From Poecilobothrus nobilitatus (Eukaryota > Arthropoda > Insecta > Diptera > Dolichopodidae), in contig OX352774.1 in assembly GCA_947095535.1 (NCBI GenBank), forward strand, positions 112,967,996 through 113,031,995: DNA of 64,000 nt, written 5' to 3'. Position numbers and translations under genes: made by a program. Shown here piece after piece: positions 1 through 12,560 of this stretch. Each line of letters opens with the position of its first letter. The first letter of the stretch is position 1. The notes beneath the pieces are model-generated. The model did no database searches. It was not told the origin of the DNA and was given only the letters and a program-made list of their open reading frames with translations.

Positions 1-530
1 TTTTCTATTAATTTTAAAAAATATCTTCAGATTTCATATTTTTAAGTGGAAAATTTTTTTTATTCTGCGTTACAAGAAAATGATTTCAATTAATTTTCAT
101 ATCAAACTTATTTGTTAATAGTGACAGACTCCGTTTGTTTTTTTATTTTAAATTAGCTTTGTATTTACAAATTTCTAAGAATGTTGTTTTATTTTCTATT
201 TAATAATGAAAATTTATAAAAACAATAAATAGGGGTTAGACATTGGAAAGTCTTAGTAATATGTTTGCATTACAAAATCCTTTTTTACTTTTATGGATGC
301 ATATAATTATCATATGTGGATGAATAAAAATTATCTTAAATAATTCATTTTAAATCTTAGCTACTAAATGATTCTTTGATCTTATCATTTTGTTTTTTTT
401 TGCATTTTCACATACGCGTTTTTATTAACAGTATTCTACAAAACAGTGGGTTTTTTAAATTACGTAGTTAAGAGTGATTTTTTTAATAAAATTGTTCAAT
501 TGCATCTACTAATTCACAGTCCGCTTTAAT
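1..530. other. A+T-rich sequence, nothing recognised
   Basis: No ORF, repeat boundary or RNA-like structure that I can support. The sequence is composed of T- and A-runs with no stretch of balanced composition. Confidence 0.5.
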
Positions 531-745
531 TTTTTTTTTTTTTTACGAGGGTTGGTGGAAAACTCGAAAGTCACCAACAGGAACTGCACGTGCTTCCTCA
601 GGGTAGTGTTGGACTTTAACCAACTAAAACCACCCCCCTTTTAAAACCAAACTTTAGGATGGAACCTTTAATACGAATGTACAGTTTGGTTTTGGGGATA
701 GGGATGTGGGAAGGATAATTGGCAAAATTGGAATTTGGAAATTTG
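531..745 (-). mobile_element. retroposon 3' tail (GTGG..CACCAAC..GGACTTTAACC module)
   Basis: A run of T precedes a GC-richer block reading GGTTGGTGGAAAACTCGAAAG, then AGTGTTGGACTTTAACCAAC and a CCACCCCCC stretch. The same succession (T-run, GGTGGGAATCTT-like start, AGTGT..GACTTTAACC, CACCTCCC) occurs near 14,797, 36,476, 47,480 (inverted) and 61,348. The T-run at the left is what a minus-strand insertion ending in poly(A) gives. At 36,476 and 61,348 the module is the 3' end of a longer composite SINE, so this copy is probably a 5'-truncated insertion of the same kind. The ORFs predicted across it are accidental. Confidence 0.55.
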
Positions 746-1262
746 GATTATGGAGGATAGGTAGGAAAATTTGGAGGGACATTTTGAAGAAAGATGTTAA
801 TGTTGTTCTTAAACTTAAGTAAATCGTACACATAAGAATTACCAACTTTAGGGTACCTTTTAATATTTACCACAAATGAAACATCCACAATTGATGAAGT
901 AAAAACAGCGGTGTACGCAGTGCGGTGGATGCAGTGGTTTTCCATTTTTTAAAATTATTTCTCAAAATTATCACATTCGTTCAATTTTTAAAGCAAAACT
1001 AATTAAGTATAATTTAAAACACTAGACAAATAGATCTTAGCAGCTCGAAAATATTTATTAATATGCAAACGTTATCTTTAATTTAGTTTTCTCCGTATAA
1101 TACATAAAAACCTGCTATAACTATTACTATACCTAATAAAATAAAATTAAGCGTACATCAAAATTTTTTTAATTCTTGTAATATAGTAAGTACTAAGACT
1201 CCAATCTAGAATATAAACATATTTGATCAAAATGAATATGACTAAACTAGGTTAGGTTAGAT
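746..1262. other. intergenic, nothing recognised except a short GGTTA run
   Basis: A+T-rich. The only notable word is a short (GGTTA)2-like run at about 1,249-1,262 next to the LINE relic. It is too short to call telomeric. Confidence 0.4.
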
Positions 1263-1263
1263 T

Positions 1264-1645
1264 AAGGTGACTGCCAAAAAGGCACACTTAGACCGTATTT
1301 GGTCGATTGTGATACCACATAGAAACTTTTCTATCCCACTCGTTAAAACCAAGTTGAACTATTTGCAAAGCGAAGAATGCTCTTCATATTTTTACCTGCT
1401 AGATCGCTAAGGTTGTTGAAGAGATATTGCCCCAAATGAATGCTCCTTTTTGCTGACAAGGCTGGGCAAGTGCAAAGACGGAGAGTCTTTTCCTCTTCTT
1501 CATCCTTGCAGGCTCTACAATAATTGTTTCCGGATAAGCCAATTCTTGTAACATGCTTCCCTATTAAACTATGACCAATGATTATACCCATTTTAATTCC
1601 AATATCTGCCCTTTCAAGAGAAAGCAGATCATTGGATTATTGTCT
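1264..1645 (-). pseudogene. non-LTR retrotransposon ORF2 C-terminus (RNase H end and Cys-rich tail), relic
   Basis: The minus strand has an open frame at 1,343-1,591 reading MGIIIGHSLIGKHVTRIGL, then NNYCRACKDEEEEKTLRL, CTCPALSAKRSIHLGQ and finally STWF and a stop. This matches the end of jockey-like ORF2 proteins: a GxLTGHxxLxxHxxRxG helix, a CRxCxDEEE motif, an HLLCxCPAL zinc-like motif and a terminal WF. The frame can be extended upstream (about 1,592-1,640, LLSLERADIGIK) without a stop. The histidine and leucine usually found before CTCPAL are missing, a small in-frame deletion. The rest of ORF2 is absent. The family assignment comes from motif memory; the exact clade is not resolved. Confidence 0.75.
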
Positions 1646-3490
1646 TAATGACTAAACTAAAAAACAATAAAATATAAAAGATATTAAAAGTGAGATCCTT
1701 AACTCTAAAACCCAATACTACGTATTACCTAAAAGAAAATATTATGTGAATTGATTTGAGTTTGATTATACTGTTAAAATTTGTATAAAAATAAAGCAAT
1801 TTTAAGTAAATCCATAGCTTTTTGAACAACCCCATTTCCAAGGCGGTATTATAAAGAATTTTAAAGTTCCGATTTTATAACTTACCTATATTTATTTTTA
1901 AAGATTTTCCTACTCTAAAAATACTAAGTTTCTTATGCGCAAAAACGCACGGTCCGAAACTTTTTAAAACTTTGTTTTCATAGAAATAACTGTAACCACC
2001 TTTCCACCCCTCTTAAAAAAACAAAAAGAGTAATAATAGGTACGTAACTTAATAAATATATAGCATTTTTTTTTTTTACTTTGGATGAGTTAAGCTTCGC
2101 TACGAAGATTACAATATAATAAATTTTTTCGATCAAATTAATTTTCTATCTATCAGTCGCTAAAATTTCATTTCTTTTATCTTTCTATCAAATGTAAAAG
2201 TTTTGCATAAAGATGATAGACGGATGGACGATAAATTATTCTAGTGAGACTAAAAAGCATAACTCCAAAAAATAAAATTGGTAAAACTTTAAGATTTAAT
2301 CTAATTTAAGTATATTTTAATTCAATCAGTTTAATAAATTTTTGTCTATTACTGTATACCCATATTATATTTACACAATAAACAATTATATTATAGCCCT
2401 TATGCCTTTAAGACATGATATTTTTAAAACAAAAAAAAATTTGTGTCAATTTTCCTGTACGAAATATAACTTTAAAAATGAAAGAAGAAAAAAATAGACA
2501 TAGAACAAAAGAAAATATATAGTGCTCCTTTCAAGGATGGATGGTTTTCTGTTTTCCTTTTTTTTTTTTATCTATTTTATTTTAAAGGGATGTTATCATG
2601 AAATGATAAAATAAAACCGTACAATGAACTTTTTAACAAGACCAGTGACAATATTATAGCGATGAAATAAAAGGATATAAACGAATGACTGAATATAAAG
2701 ACAACAATAATGCAAATAAGTTCATACATACTGATTACTAGCATGAATTTGTTGGTGAATGAGACATTAAGACGAATGTAAAAGCAAAAAAAAAAATATT
2801 AATATAAAAAGATAACAATAATAAAACCAACTACTACTATCCTAAGTGAAGGATAGAAATTAAAGAAAGGACAATTTGAAGCGTCCTTAATTTATGCATG
2901 ACATGCATTTTCATTTGAAATTCATTTGAGGTTTTTTTATATTTTTTGTATTTTTTTATTATCAAAAACAGATTTATGCAAAACAAGAAAATACAAGTAA
3001 AACGCAAAAACATGTTTTATTCAATATAATAGAAAATTAATCGATTTTTATAAGTAATATCGATAAACTACGATTTATGCACCATATACAGTATAAATTA
3101 ATATCAAGGATGAAATATTTTATTGACTATTCCTGACTATCAATGTTTTGATAATATAAACAATAAAAATAATATTCTGTTTGCGTTTTATTTCAGCTAT
3201 CATTGAATTGTTTATTTAAAGGGAGTCAGTCATATTTACAGTCATAAATGTTCGGGTGGACTTTTTATTTAAAACGAGAAATAAAATACAATATTTTAAT
3301 AGATTATTGATTCGTGGCTCATAGCTTTAATAGATTATTGATTCACGTGATAGAACTTTAGATGTTTTACAGCTAAATGTTAATTGAGATTGGATCAACT
3401 TAGATGAAATACCAACAAAGATTTGAAAAATTAATGAATTAAAATTTTTTTTTGTTGTTATTTGGAAAAATTGTTTTAAACTGTTCTTTT
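1646..3490. other. A+T-rich sequence, nothing recognised
   Basis: Low-complexity A/T sequence with poly-A and poly-T tracts. The short ORF running into 3,575 starts in the edge of the repeat to the right and is not a gene. Confidence 0.5.
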
Positions 3491-5036
3491 TATACCCGTA
3501 CGATAGCATCGGGTATAATAAAATTACTCCTCTGTTTGTAACATCTCGAAATAAGCGAGCTAGATATACCTTCAAAGGTATGGATCGGATCAGAAAAAAA
3601 TTCTAAGACTTTTCAGCCATGCCCGTCCGTCCGTCCGTCAGCACGCTAACTCAAAAACTAAGAAAGCTAGAATCTTGAAATTTACACAAAATATTCTGGG
3701 AGTAATTTGTAGGTTCCCTATTTTTTTGGTTGAGTTTGGACCAAGCCTTAGGGTAGCTCTCGAACACCTAACTTTTAGATCCTCACATTTTTTTTGAAAT
3801 AGAGCTATGAAATTTTAACAGCTGATAGATCTCACAAAAATATTAATTTTATTTTCAATAACTTTTTTTTGTAGCCCCACCCGTTACGGAGCTACAGCTC
3901 CCCAAAAGTTCAAACAAGCTCTATATTTAAATTGTTATAGCACAAGTTGTATAAGGTATATCTTCATTTTAAAAACGCCAAACGATTACTACTTTTATTA
4001 GCTTTAAAAATATATATACAATAATTATATATTTATGACATACGGTGTCTTAATTTACCGTTATGCGAAACTCAAATTTTGCAAAATCCTTTAACCCTCC
4101 TATCTTCTAAACGGTTTAAGTTAGATCTTTGAAAATAAGTATGAGTCATTTCAGAAATTTTTTTTGTATCACCCCCCGTTTAGGAGCTGTAAGGGGTCAA
4201 AAACTGAAAATTTCATATTTTTAAACACCTGTAACTTGAACACCTGTTAAATTTTTTTTGAAGTAATACACAAAAATTAAAGCTTCAACATTATACTTTT
4301 ATTTCTGTTAACAACTTTTTTTAATAATATAGGGTTACTTTATAATTGACGAAAGTGTTACTTGATTTTTTCAAATTTTCTAACAAATTTCTTTAAAACG
4401 AATTTTTTCCATTTTGTTTTACTCGATAATTTGAAATTGTTGAGGATATAATGCGTAGTACATAAAAATGTAAATAAATAAACAACATAACGGTTACTTG
4501 AAGAATTTTTATTTATATGATATTGATATAATATATACATACTTATATAATATCATGTTTATTTACATATCGTATATGTAGTGAATGAATGATAAGAGTA
4601 TAGATGTATATTATTATAGCGCCGTATTTACATACATGTATGTATTTTATTGTACTTATAAGAAATTATTCTGTCAATGGAATATTTAAATATAATATAA
4701 TATAATATTTAAAATTATATTTATTATTTTGTACTAAGTAAATTTAATATACATTTACCGCTTAGTATTAAATGGTACTATAGAATATTTGAAAAAGTTT
4801 TGGATTGATAATCGTTATGTGGAAGTTTAGAATCTGCTTTGGAAGAATGTACATATAAACATATAGTTTGAATATATGTACAACCCATAGTTCTAGAAAT
4901 TATAAAATTCACCCAAATTATTTTAAAATACTAAAATATTAAAAAAATAATATTGTAAGCAGAGTGGCTGTGAACATACTAACGGTTCGTACGGGTATCT
5001 AAGAGTTGACAAAGGCAACTGTATTCTTCCTCGTTT
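3491..5036 (+). mobile_element. family A repeat, full-length copy 1 (non-autonomous)
   Basis: Starts ATACCCGTACGATAGCATCG and ends near GGTTCGTACGGGTATCTAAG plus about 35 bp finishing in CTCGTTTT. The terminal words CCCGTACG and CGTACGGG are inverted, as in a DNA element with short TIRs. A second near-identical copy runs in the same direction at 25,384-26,575, and an inverted copy lies at 15,401-16,777. Inner landmarks are a (CGTC)n box at 3,624-3,639, CCAAAAGTTCAAACAAGCTC, a TTACCGTTATGCGAAACTC block and an A+T-rich right third with palindromic ATATAATATAATATA. There is no coding capacity. Transposition, if any, must have used enzymes from elsewhere. The boundaries are set by where the three copies stop aligning by eye. 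Confidence 0.75.
3624..3639. repeat. (CGTC)n box of family A
   Basis: Four CGTC units. The equivalent tetranucleotide box occurs at similar positions in the other A, B and C repeats (about 16,636, 25,514, 31,165, 32,562, 40,941). Confidence 0.85.
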
Positions 5037-6174
5037 TTTTTTATTTTGAAAAGTTTACTCAATATTGTCAGTTTATTTCATACTTTTTCATTTTGAGATA
5101 AATGTTCAAGTTTGAAATAAAAAAATACAATCTCAGAGATAAAAATAGGTTCCATAAAAAAGTATAAAACAATCTTTTTCTATAGTATCATTTAAAAAAG
5201 GCCTAGGTATAATTGAATTTTTCACAATTTCATAGAAAAATTTTTTTAAAATAAATCACAAATTTAATGTTAATTGTGAAATTTTTGTTTTATGAACTTA
5301 TACGACTTTGAATAAAATGGAAGCAATAAATGGCGCAGGTAAACAACTCTACATGATATTACTTCCACATAGAATTAACTCTATATTTGTGAGAATTCAC
5401 TACATCAAATCAAGGTGGACTTAATGCCTATTAGTAATGAGTTTAATACAAGGTTTTGGTTAGAAATTAATCCACTTTTCAAACAGATAAGTGAAACTTC
5501 ATTTTATAGCTAAAACTTATTTCTATCTATGAGTTTCAGAATTGGGAAGAATTTTATAGTAGAATCGAAATACAAAGAATCACCGCTTTTCCTAGAATAT
5601 GTCACTCTTAGTGGGGAACTCAATTTGATCGAGAATCATTTCTCAAATAAATAATGTAAATTTGTATGTTGACTTAATATCACTTGGAGTTATTCCCCAG
5701 CACCACATAGATCTTAAATAAAATTAATTAAATCAATTGTATAATAAAATTAAAAGCAATCCATCAAAAGTACATAAAGTAATAATAATGTGTTCAATTC
5801 AATTGAAAACTCAATCAGAAATAATTTATTATATTAGTCACATCATTATATTGATAATATTAATTTTTATTAATATCTTAAAAGAAAATAGAAAATAATA
5901 TGTATGTTTACAATCATGATTTTTTTTTTGTTTTCTTTTAGAATCAAGGAATTTTTTATAATTTAGATGTCATGGTAAAATATACGTATACACCAGCTGC
6001 GGGGCTCCTACTAAAATTAAGAAAAATACGGTATTTTATAAAGTTGATAAGAATTAAATAGATATAATAATTTTTCTGATTACAACGAGAGAAATAAATA
6101 TTTAACTGTCAGAATTTAAAATCAAACCTTCAATGTTTCAAATTTTAATTCTGACGTCTAATCTGATTATGACT
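5037..6174. other. A+T-rich sequence, nothing recognised
   Basis: No supported ORF or repeat. It separates family A copy 1 from the foldback element. Confidence 0.45.
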
Positions 6175-6215
6175 TAGATCGGTGGGGTGAAATAAGACCT
6201 AGAGCAATAAATAGT

Positions 6216-6303
6216 CCTTATTTCACTTTGGAATGAGAAATAAAGCCTAAATCGACAAATTAAGCGTATTAGGCTTTATTTCTTATTCCAAAGTGAAATA
6301 AGG
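6216..6303. repeat. near-perfect hairpin in left arm of foldback
   Basis: The 35-nt strand at 6,216-6,250 is the reverse complement of 6,269-6,303 with one mismatch and an 18-nt loop. It starts CCTTATTTCACTTTGGAATG. Confidence 0.9.
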
Positions 6304-6944
6304 CCTAATTATTTTTTCAAAATAATGGAATTAAAGCTTAATTGTAATTTATTATTCCAATAATAACATTTTTTAATATTTTTCTTTCATAATTTAATTC
6401 CCATATTTCAGATTATTTAAGTAATAAAATGTTTTCTGTTTTTTTTAGCACATTTCACTCCGTAAGTTCGTCAGTCAGTGTTTCTTCATAATGAAATAAA
6501 TTCGACAAGTTAAAAATTAAAAAATTTCATTTAAATTCAACATTCAAACTTATTTCACTTTTTAATGTAATAATTTTATCGAACTTAGTTCAGTTATTAG
6601 AGTTGGTTACAAAATCTGGATTGCCTCTTTTTCCGAAATATGAATATACGTATGGGAGACTCAGAAGGGATTTTATAGTTGGTTACAAAATCAGGATTTC
6701 AGCTTTTTCTAGAATATTTTTAAATAATTTGGAAAAAGCTAATTTAACTCTGATTTTGAAGCCAACTCTAAAATAAACATATCTCCAACTCTCTCCTAAT
6801 TACAAAGAATTTGAAATCATGGGCGAAAAGAATAATTTTTCAGCTTTTCATACAAAAGTAATAAATTTTGACTGTTCTTTGTGAAATATAATAAAAAAAT
6901 TTTGTGAAAATTTAGACATTTTTATGAAAAACAAAAAAAAATTG

Positions 6945-7155
6945 TTTTGAAGGAACAAGGGCTGCTACCCCCGCATCTGTTCGCGCGCGACGACTTTCCG
7001 GTTCACGATGTTGTGCGTGAACGCGGTAGCAGAGACAGCAGTTCCAATTGCTTCAAGAGAAGTGTGAAGGGAGTTGTGAAGGGATCGGCTAAGAGAGAAA
7101 CGAAGAGTGGCTCGAAAGGGAGGGCGCGAAGGTCACAGGGCTCACCAGAATAAAG
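6945..7155 (+). other. GC-rich island inside the foldback (possible captured sequence)
   Basis: About 210 bp of clearly higher G+C than anything nearby, with GCGCGCGACGACTTTCCGGT and GGGAGGGCGCGAAGGTCAC. The plus strand keeps a 68-codon frame (6,947-7,153) rich in Arg, Ser, Lys and Gly (RERGSRDSSSN, KGSAKRETKSGSKGRARRS) that ends at a stop just before composition falls back to A+T-rich. I do not recognise the peptide. The frame may be coding by descent, for instance a captured host exon, or just a GC-rich stretch with few stops. Its position between foldback arms suggests capture by the element. Confidence 0.4.
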
Positions 7156-7404
7156 ATAATTGTATGAAACCTGTTAAAAATATTCGGATTTTAGAGTCGG
7201 CTACAAATTTGCAATTGGAATAATATAATAATAATATAATATTTCTAAAGTGAAATAAGGAATATAGGCTTTAATTCTCTTTGAAATGAGAAATAAGGCC
7301 TACCGCGAACTTTTACGAATTAGGCCTTATTTCTCAACGCAAATGTGAAATAAGTCCTATTAGGTCTTATTGCTCTAGGCTTTATTTCCACCTGCCTTTA
7401 GATC

Positions 7405-9265
7405 ATTTTAATATGATAAAATATACATAGTAATAAGAGAAAATGAAATGGCAGGCAACAAATTTAATACAACTAGCTTGTTTTGAATTTTGTTTTTTTT
7501 TTGCTTTCAGAATGTTCTTGATTTTATTATATCTATAGTTTTATTGCAAATATCATGCAATAGAAAGTTTCACAGAAGAAATCACTGTACAGTAACAGTT
7601 TTACTGCCTAAAAAAATGAGGTTGAAGATGGCCAAAAACTAAATTTCCTCATAAGTAAAAGAATAAGCTCCTGTAAAATTTAACTATTAATGAATTATGC
7701 CAATATAACGAATCAAACCCCGAGAAGCTAAATTTAATTCAAAGGAATTTTTATTTTAAAATTTTCCGGTTTAATTGCAGTAAAAGAAGATTATGTCGAC
7801 CACAAAGTAATGAAAACATTTTTATTTTGTAAATAAGAATCTCCTTTAAATGTACAACAAAAGATAAATAAAACCTATTAAAAAGTTTTAATTGTTCGCT
7901 AGTTTTTTATTTTTAAAAATTTTTTTTTAACTTTTTATTTGATTTTTATATAAAAAATGTGCAATAAGAAATGTCAAAGATAAAAAAATGACAATATTCT
8001 AATTTGACTCTTTGTTTCATCTGAAAAATTTATATTTTTTCATTCATCTTCGTCCTTTTATCATACATAATAAACCCATAGCAAAAGTTTCTGTTTAAAA
8101 AAAAAATTAGCCATAAGTACAAAAGTTTTTAAAAGCGTAGATACATTTTTAAAAAGACAAAAACAATTTAAAATTTTGACTGCTTCCGTATCAAAATTTT
8201 TAGATTTAGTTATTATGTCTTATTACAAATTTGCAGAGAACTTCAGGTAACAGGTATCAAAAAGTAGTAAACTTTTAAATTTTGCTCAAACCTGCCCTGT
8301 CTAGAGGTACACTAAAATTTAAACTCAAATTGATTTATAAAGCCTTAAAATAATCTCCAATTGTTTGGTTGAAAAATATTCAACATAGAACTTAAAATAT
8401 CTGCTCAATATTTTTTAGAAGGTCGTTAATTATGATTGGGACTATTAATATTATTGCGACTAAAAAGTTTGTCTACGAAATTAATTTCTTGTATAGCCTA
8501 TGGTTAAAAGTTCATTCCTCCATCTTAAATGTTCTTATATGTTACACTCTGTATACGGCATTTAGCTCTTCTTCATCATCTAACAAATAAAATATAAAAA
8601 ATATATAAAAAAATTTTTTTTTCAAACAGGCAAGCGGATAAAAAGTAAAAGCACTAAAATCCAAAAAATTTAAAAACGGTAGAAAAAAAGACGATTATTA
8701 TGCATTTATTTTTGGAAGTAATCTTTTGTTTTTTAATTTGAGGATTCGAAATTTTACAATGCAAAAAAACAGAGAACAAGAACAAAAGTATTTTCAACGT
8801 TTGCACCAAAATTTCAAGGGAAATTTTCTTCAATCAAAAATCCTGTAGGTACATCAAATAAGAAAAACTAAACTTAAAAAATATAATGTTAAAGGTTTAA
8901 TTTTGTGTGTTACCTACTTTAAAAGGTGACCAAGAGAAAAGTGTAATATTCCAACTTTGAGTGTAGTGATGGGTTTTCAAAAAAAATAAATAAATAAATT
9001 CCGCTCAAATTCATTTTCTGGGCGTTTTTAACGGTGTAAAATCCAAAAAAAAACAAAAAAAAAAATTTAATTTTTGAAAATTCCTCGTCCGCAAAAAATT
9101 GTTATCAGCATAACTCATGTAATTCTCATCCCATTAGAACAAAGTTTAGGTTAGTGTTGTGATTAGGAGCTCTGTAAAACACGTTGAGGTCGGAAACTGT
9201 AGTTCAATCCGTTCATAAAATATGATTTGTTCAAAAAAACCGTGGTCAGACAAAAAAAAACAAGT
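7405..9265. other. A+T-rich sequence, nothing recognised
   Basis: No ORF of interest and no recognised repeat boundary. Several poly-A runs. Confidence 0.45.
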
Positions 9266-9878
9266 AATAAAAAATCAAGGATTTTCAAAAAAGCACTTTT
9301 CCAAAATTAGTTTTTGGTAAAGGAATATAAATATTAAGTACGTACCTATCTTGAATAAAATAAATTTATAATAATACAAAAATTGAAAGATATCTTTAGA
9401 ATAATTCATTAGAGAAATTGGGAAAAAACAAGTCACACTAACTTTTATTAATTTTAAAGTAACCCTATATTATTAAGAAAAATTATTAACACAAACAAAA
9501 ACATAATGTTGAAGCTCTAATTTTTGTACATTACTTCAAAAAAATTTGGACTGGACACCCGTAGTTACAGGTGTAAAAAAATAGAGAATTTTCAGTTGTT
9601 GACCCCTTATAGCTCGTAAACGGGGGGCGACACAAACATATTTCCTGAAATGCGTCATACTTATTTCCAAAGATCTAACTCCTCTCAAAATTTGAAGCTT
9701 TTAAGTTAAGCCGTTTGAAATATAAAAGGTGTCCAAATTTTTGTAAAAATTGAGTTCCACATAACGGTATATTAAAGCCACATATTTATTTTATATATAT
9801 TTATAAAGCCGGACGGACAGACGGACAAAGAAACTAATAAGCTTGCTTTTTCAATTTTTTTTGAAAATGTGCTAAAAA
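9266..9878 (+). mobile_element. family A/B-related repeat, shortened copy
   Basis: The left end, TTCAAAAAAGCACTTTTCCAAAA, resembles the B family end AGCGCACATTTCCAAAA. The right end, GAAAATGTGCTAAAAA at 9,863-9,878, matches the B terminus GGAAATGTGCTAAAAA. The body (CCTATATTATTAAGAAAAA, GTTACAGGTGTAAAAAAATA, GTAAACGGGGGGCGACACAA, CACATAACGGTATATTAAAG) matches the inverted family A copy at 15.9-16.3 kb. It ends with CCGGACGGACAGACGGAC. This copy is the clearest bridge between families A and B. Confidence 0.6.
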
Positions 9879-12560
9879 GGCCACGGATTTCAATCAAATT
9901 TAGTATACGGGTGGGTCTTACCCTCCTGCATCAGGACGCAAAATTTGAAGTCTATATCTTCAGTTGGGTCCGTTTTAAAATATCGGAATACGAATATTAT
10001 TTGATATATTCTAAAGAACATAGTAATTGTTATACCAAATTTGATTATAAATGTTACTTTTGCGATATAGTTGATGCTAAAATAATTTTAGGCTGGAAAC
10101 TTAAGTAAGTCCTAGCCCTACTATTGGGGCTCTAAATTAAAATTGTAATAAAATCAAGAAATGTTAAGATAGACTCTTTAAACTTGAAAATTAGGTAGAG
10201 TATGTTAGAACCTTTCAAAAACGGAACCATTTGTCAACCTTCACCCCTCTAAGACAGATGAGGAGGTACATTCCTAAACCAAATTACTGCCTCTCCACGG
10301 GACTTTTTGTTTTTTTGCAAGAAAATGGTATCTTCTATTAAATCTCTATTATTAATTTAATCAGTAACGAATAATGATTGTTTTTAAACATGTGTTTGAA
10401 ATGTAATTGAAAAAGCACCTAACCGAGGACTGTTTATTTAACAGCCTTTTTAGTTCAAATAGACTTATAAAAATAAAACAAAATTATTCATACTTAAATT
10501 TATTTAAAAAAATTTTACATTATAACTTATAAAAATATAAATAAAAAGGTTGTAAAATACACTAAGAGTTTTGTGCTACCCTTATGTTAGCAGTTTTTTA
10601 CTTTTGAACTATAAAAAAAACTTAAACACTTACAACTTATAAAAACTTACTTTACTATTAGCTGCAAAAAAAAAATTATTTTAAATCAGAATTTTTTAGC
10701 ACAGCATCTGGATTTAGTATCTTAACACCTATTTGAAATATTCTTCTGAGTAATTTTGACTTTTTAGTGAGGTTAGTTTTTAGGCACCTACACAATCTAT
10801 TTTGAAATCGAAAATATTTTAATGGTTGAATTTTTTTTAAATCCATTTTATTGAATAATAATTTTCAATAGCCTATAGCTATTTCCAAGGGTTTAGGTCA
10901 TAAGTCTTAAATAATGAGTGTAGTTATATCACTGTACCATTAGTGTAGAGTTTTGTTAGTAAAAAATGCAAATATTTTTAAATTCGCTCATTTCAATTTG
11001 AAATCAATAAATACAAAACTTATAAACTTATAATTATATTTAAAGATGTTTCAACCATTTAAAAAGTATATTAAGCTCCTCAAATGTTCTTCTCAACTCC
11101 TCAAAAAATTGCGTAAAATGAAAATTTTTATTTGTTTCTTTTTTCTTTTTTTTCCTTACCTTTTTTACCCCTTATTTTTCTCTAAAGTTTTTCAATCTTA
11201 TCCTTTTTTATTTATTTTTTTTTTTATTTTATTTTTAACATTTTCTAAAGAATCTCAAGTTAGCAATGCCTTACAATATAGAAATAAACAATTTATTTTT
11301 TGAAAAGTCATTAAATAATTTGGTTTTATGAAAATATTCTTTTGACGACCTCGACCCACTAAACTAATTTTTTATTGTTTTTATTTTTTGTTTTTTTTTA
11401 ATTTATTTTTAATTCGAAATTCTCTAAATGAAAAAATTTACTTTATCCTGTTTTTTTGTTATTAAGGATTTTTTCTTAATCTAAATAAAGGAAATAAAAT
11501 TTTCTTTTAAACAAAACTTTCTTGATCCTTTGTTCTCCTGTTCAATGACTTTTTTTTTTTTTTAAATTTCCATTTTAATAAAAAAAAAAAGAACAAAAAA
11601 GATAACTAAGAGACTAAAGTTAAAAACTTTTTAAGTATGTACCTATCTATAGATAATCAATGTTGTACGGAAATATGAAGCAAAGAAAAATGAATTATTA
11701 TCATATTATTATTATTATTACTATGTAAGGCTAAAGAAAAATCCTTAGTTTTTAAAGTTATTTCTTAAAAATTTTAAAATAAAATTTTCATTCTAATATT
11801 TTCTTAGCTCCTGTTTAATTTTAAAAAGTTTTTCTTTGATATTTTAGTTTCTACACACATACCTACTTATAACGCTTTTTTTTTCGTCTTACATTTATAA
11901 GATTTTGATTATAAAATTCTTAGTGTTCATATATTTGTACAAGTATAGATAGATAATGACTTTTTTATAATTTAAAAAAGTTTTTAAATAATTTGTTAAA
12001 TTTTTCTACTAAACTTAACAAAGTTATTACAGAATCCTTTAATAATAAGCAAACTTTCTTTAAAAGTTACTAATAATATTTCATGTGGAAGATTAACTTA
12101 AAGTGTTTTGTAACTTCATACTAAAACATGACACAATCCTACCAGTTTTTTATAGTTATAAGTTTTTTTAACAACTATACCGAGATTGGTTACATTATTT
12201 TCTAAAGCGAACACAGTACAGTACATTAATTAGTACATTAAGCGAACAGAATATGTACAGTAATTAGTAAATTTTCCTTTATGTATTAAACTATAAGTTT
12301 CAGCTTACTACTATATGGAAGTGTGGAACGGCTAAATAATGCAGGGTAATATTTTGTTCATTTTAAGGTGTAATTATTCTGGTGAACTATTTTAAATCTT
12401 ACTTTAAAAATAGTCAATCTAGTTATGATTAGTATGTGTTCTTTGATTTAGGTTGTAGAGGTTTTTTAGTGCTTTATTTTGTTAGACTTGAATTTTGTTT
12501 ACATTTTAATTCGAACTTGTATCCCATATCGAAAGGTTATATAACAGGTTACTGTGAAAT
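9879..12560. other. A+T-rich sequence with no recognised gene
   Basis: A balanced-composition patch at 9,879-9,975 (TACGGGTGGGTCTTACCCTC) follows the repeat directly and may be part of it. Another at about 10,205-10,310 carries short CACCCCTCT and CCTCTCCACGGG words of retroposon-tail type. The Phe-rich ORF at 11,046-11,303 is poly-T low complexity. Confidence 0.45.

Larger units (their letters stand above)
6175..7404. mobile_element. foldback element with hairpin-bearing arms
   Basis: The left arm (about 6,175-6,306) and right arm (about 7,250-7,404) are inverted copies. GATCGGTGGGGTGAAATAAG on the left matches, inverted, the sequence ending near 7,404 (GATCTAAAGGCAGGTGGAAA read on the minus strand). 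Both arms share CCTAGAGCAATAA and repeated TGAAATAAGG and AGGCCTTATTTC words. Each arm is itself a hairpin, the left one with 35-nt strands (6,216-6,250 and 6,269-6,303, 34 of 35 matching). The interior holds a second inverted pair (GAGTTGGTTACAAAATC near 6,600-6,680 against GATTTTGAAGCCAACTC near 6,750) and a GC-rich island. No transposase is encoded. It is a foldback or long-TIR non-autonomous DNA transposon. Confidence 0.75.

Noticed and set aside
3327..3575. ORF beginning MKVYLARLFRDVTNRGV, also seen at 25,277-25,468
   Set aside because: Both start in the inverted sense of the left end of family A, so they are repeat-derived frames rather than a gene family.
11046..11303. 85-codon Phe-rich ORF
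   Set aside because: Product of poly-T tracts; no domain, no coding-like composition.
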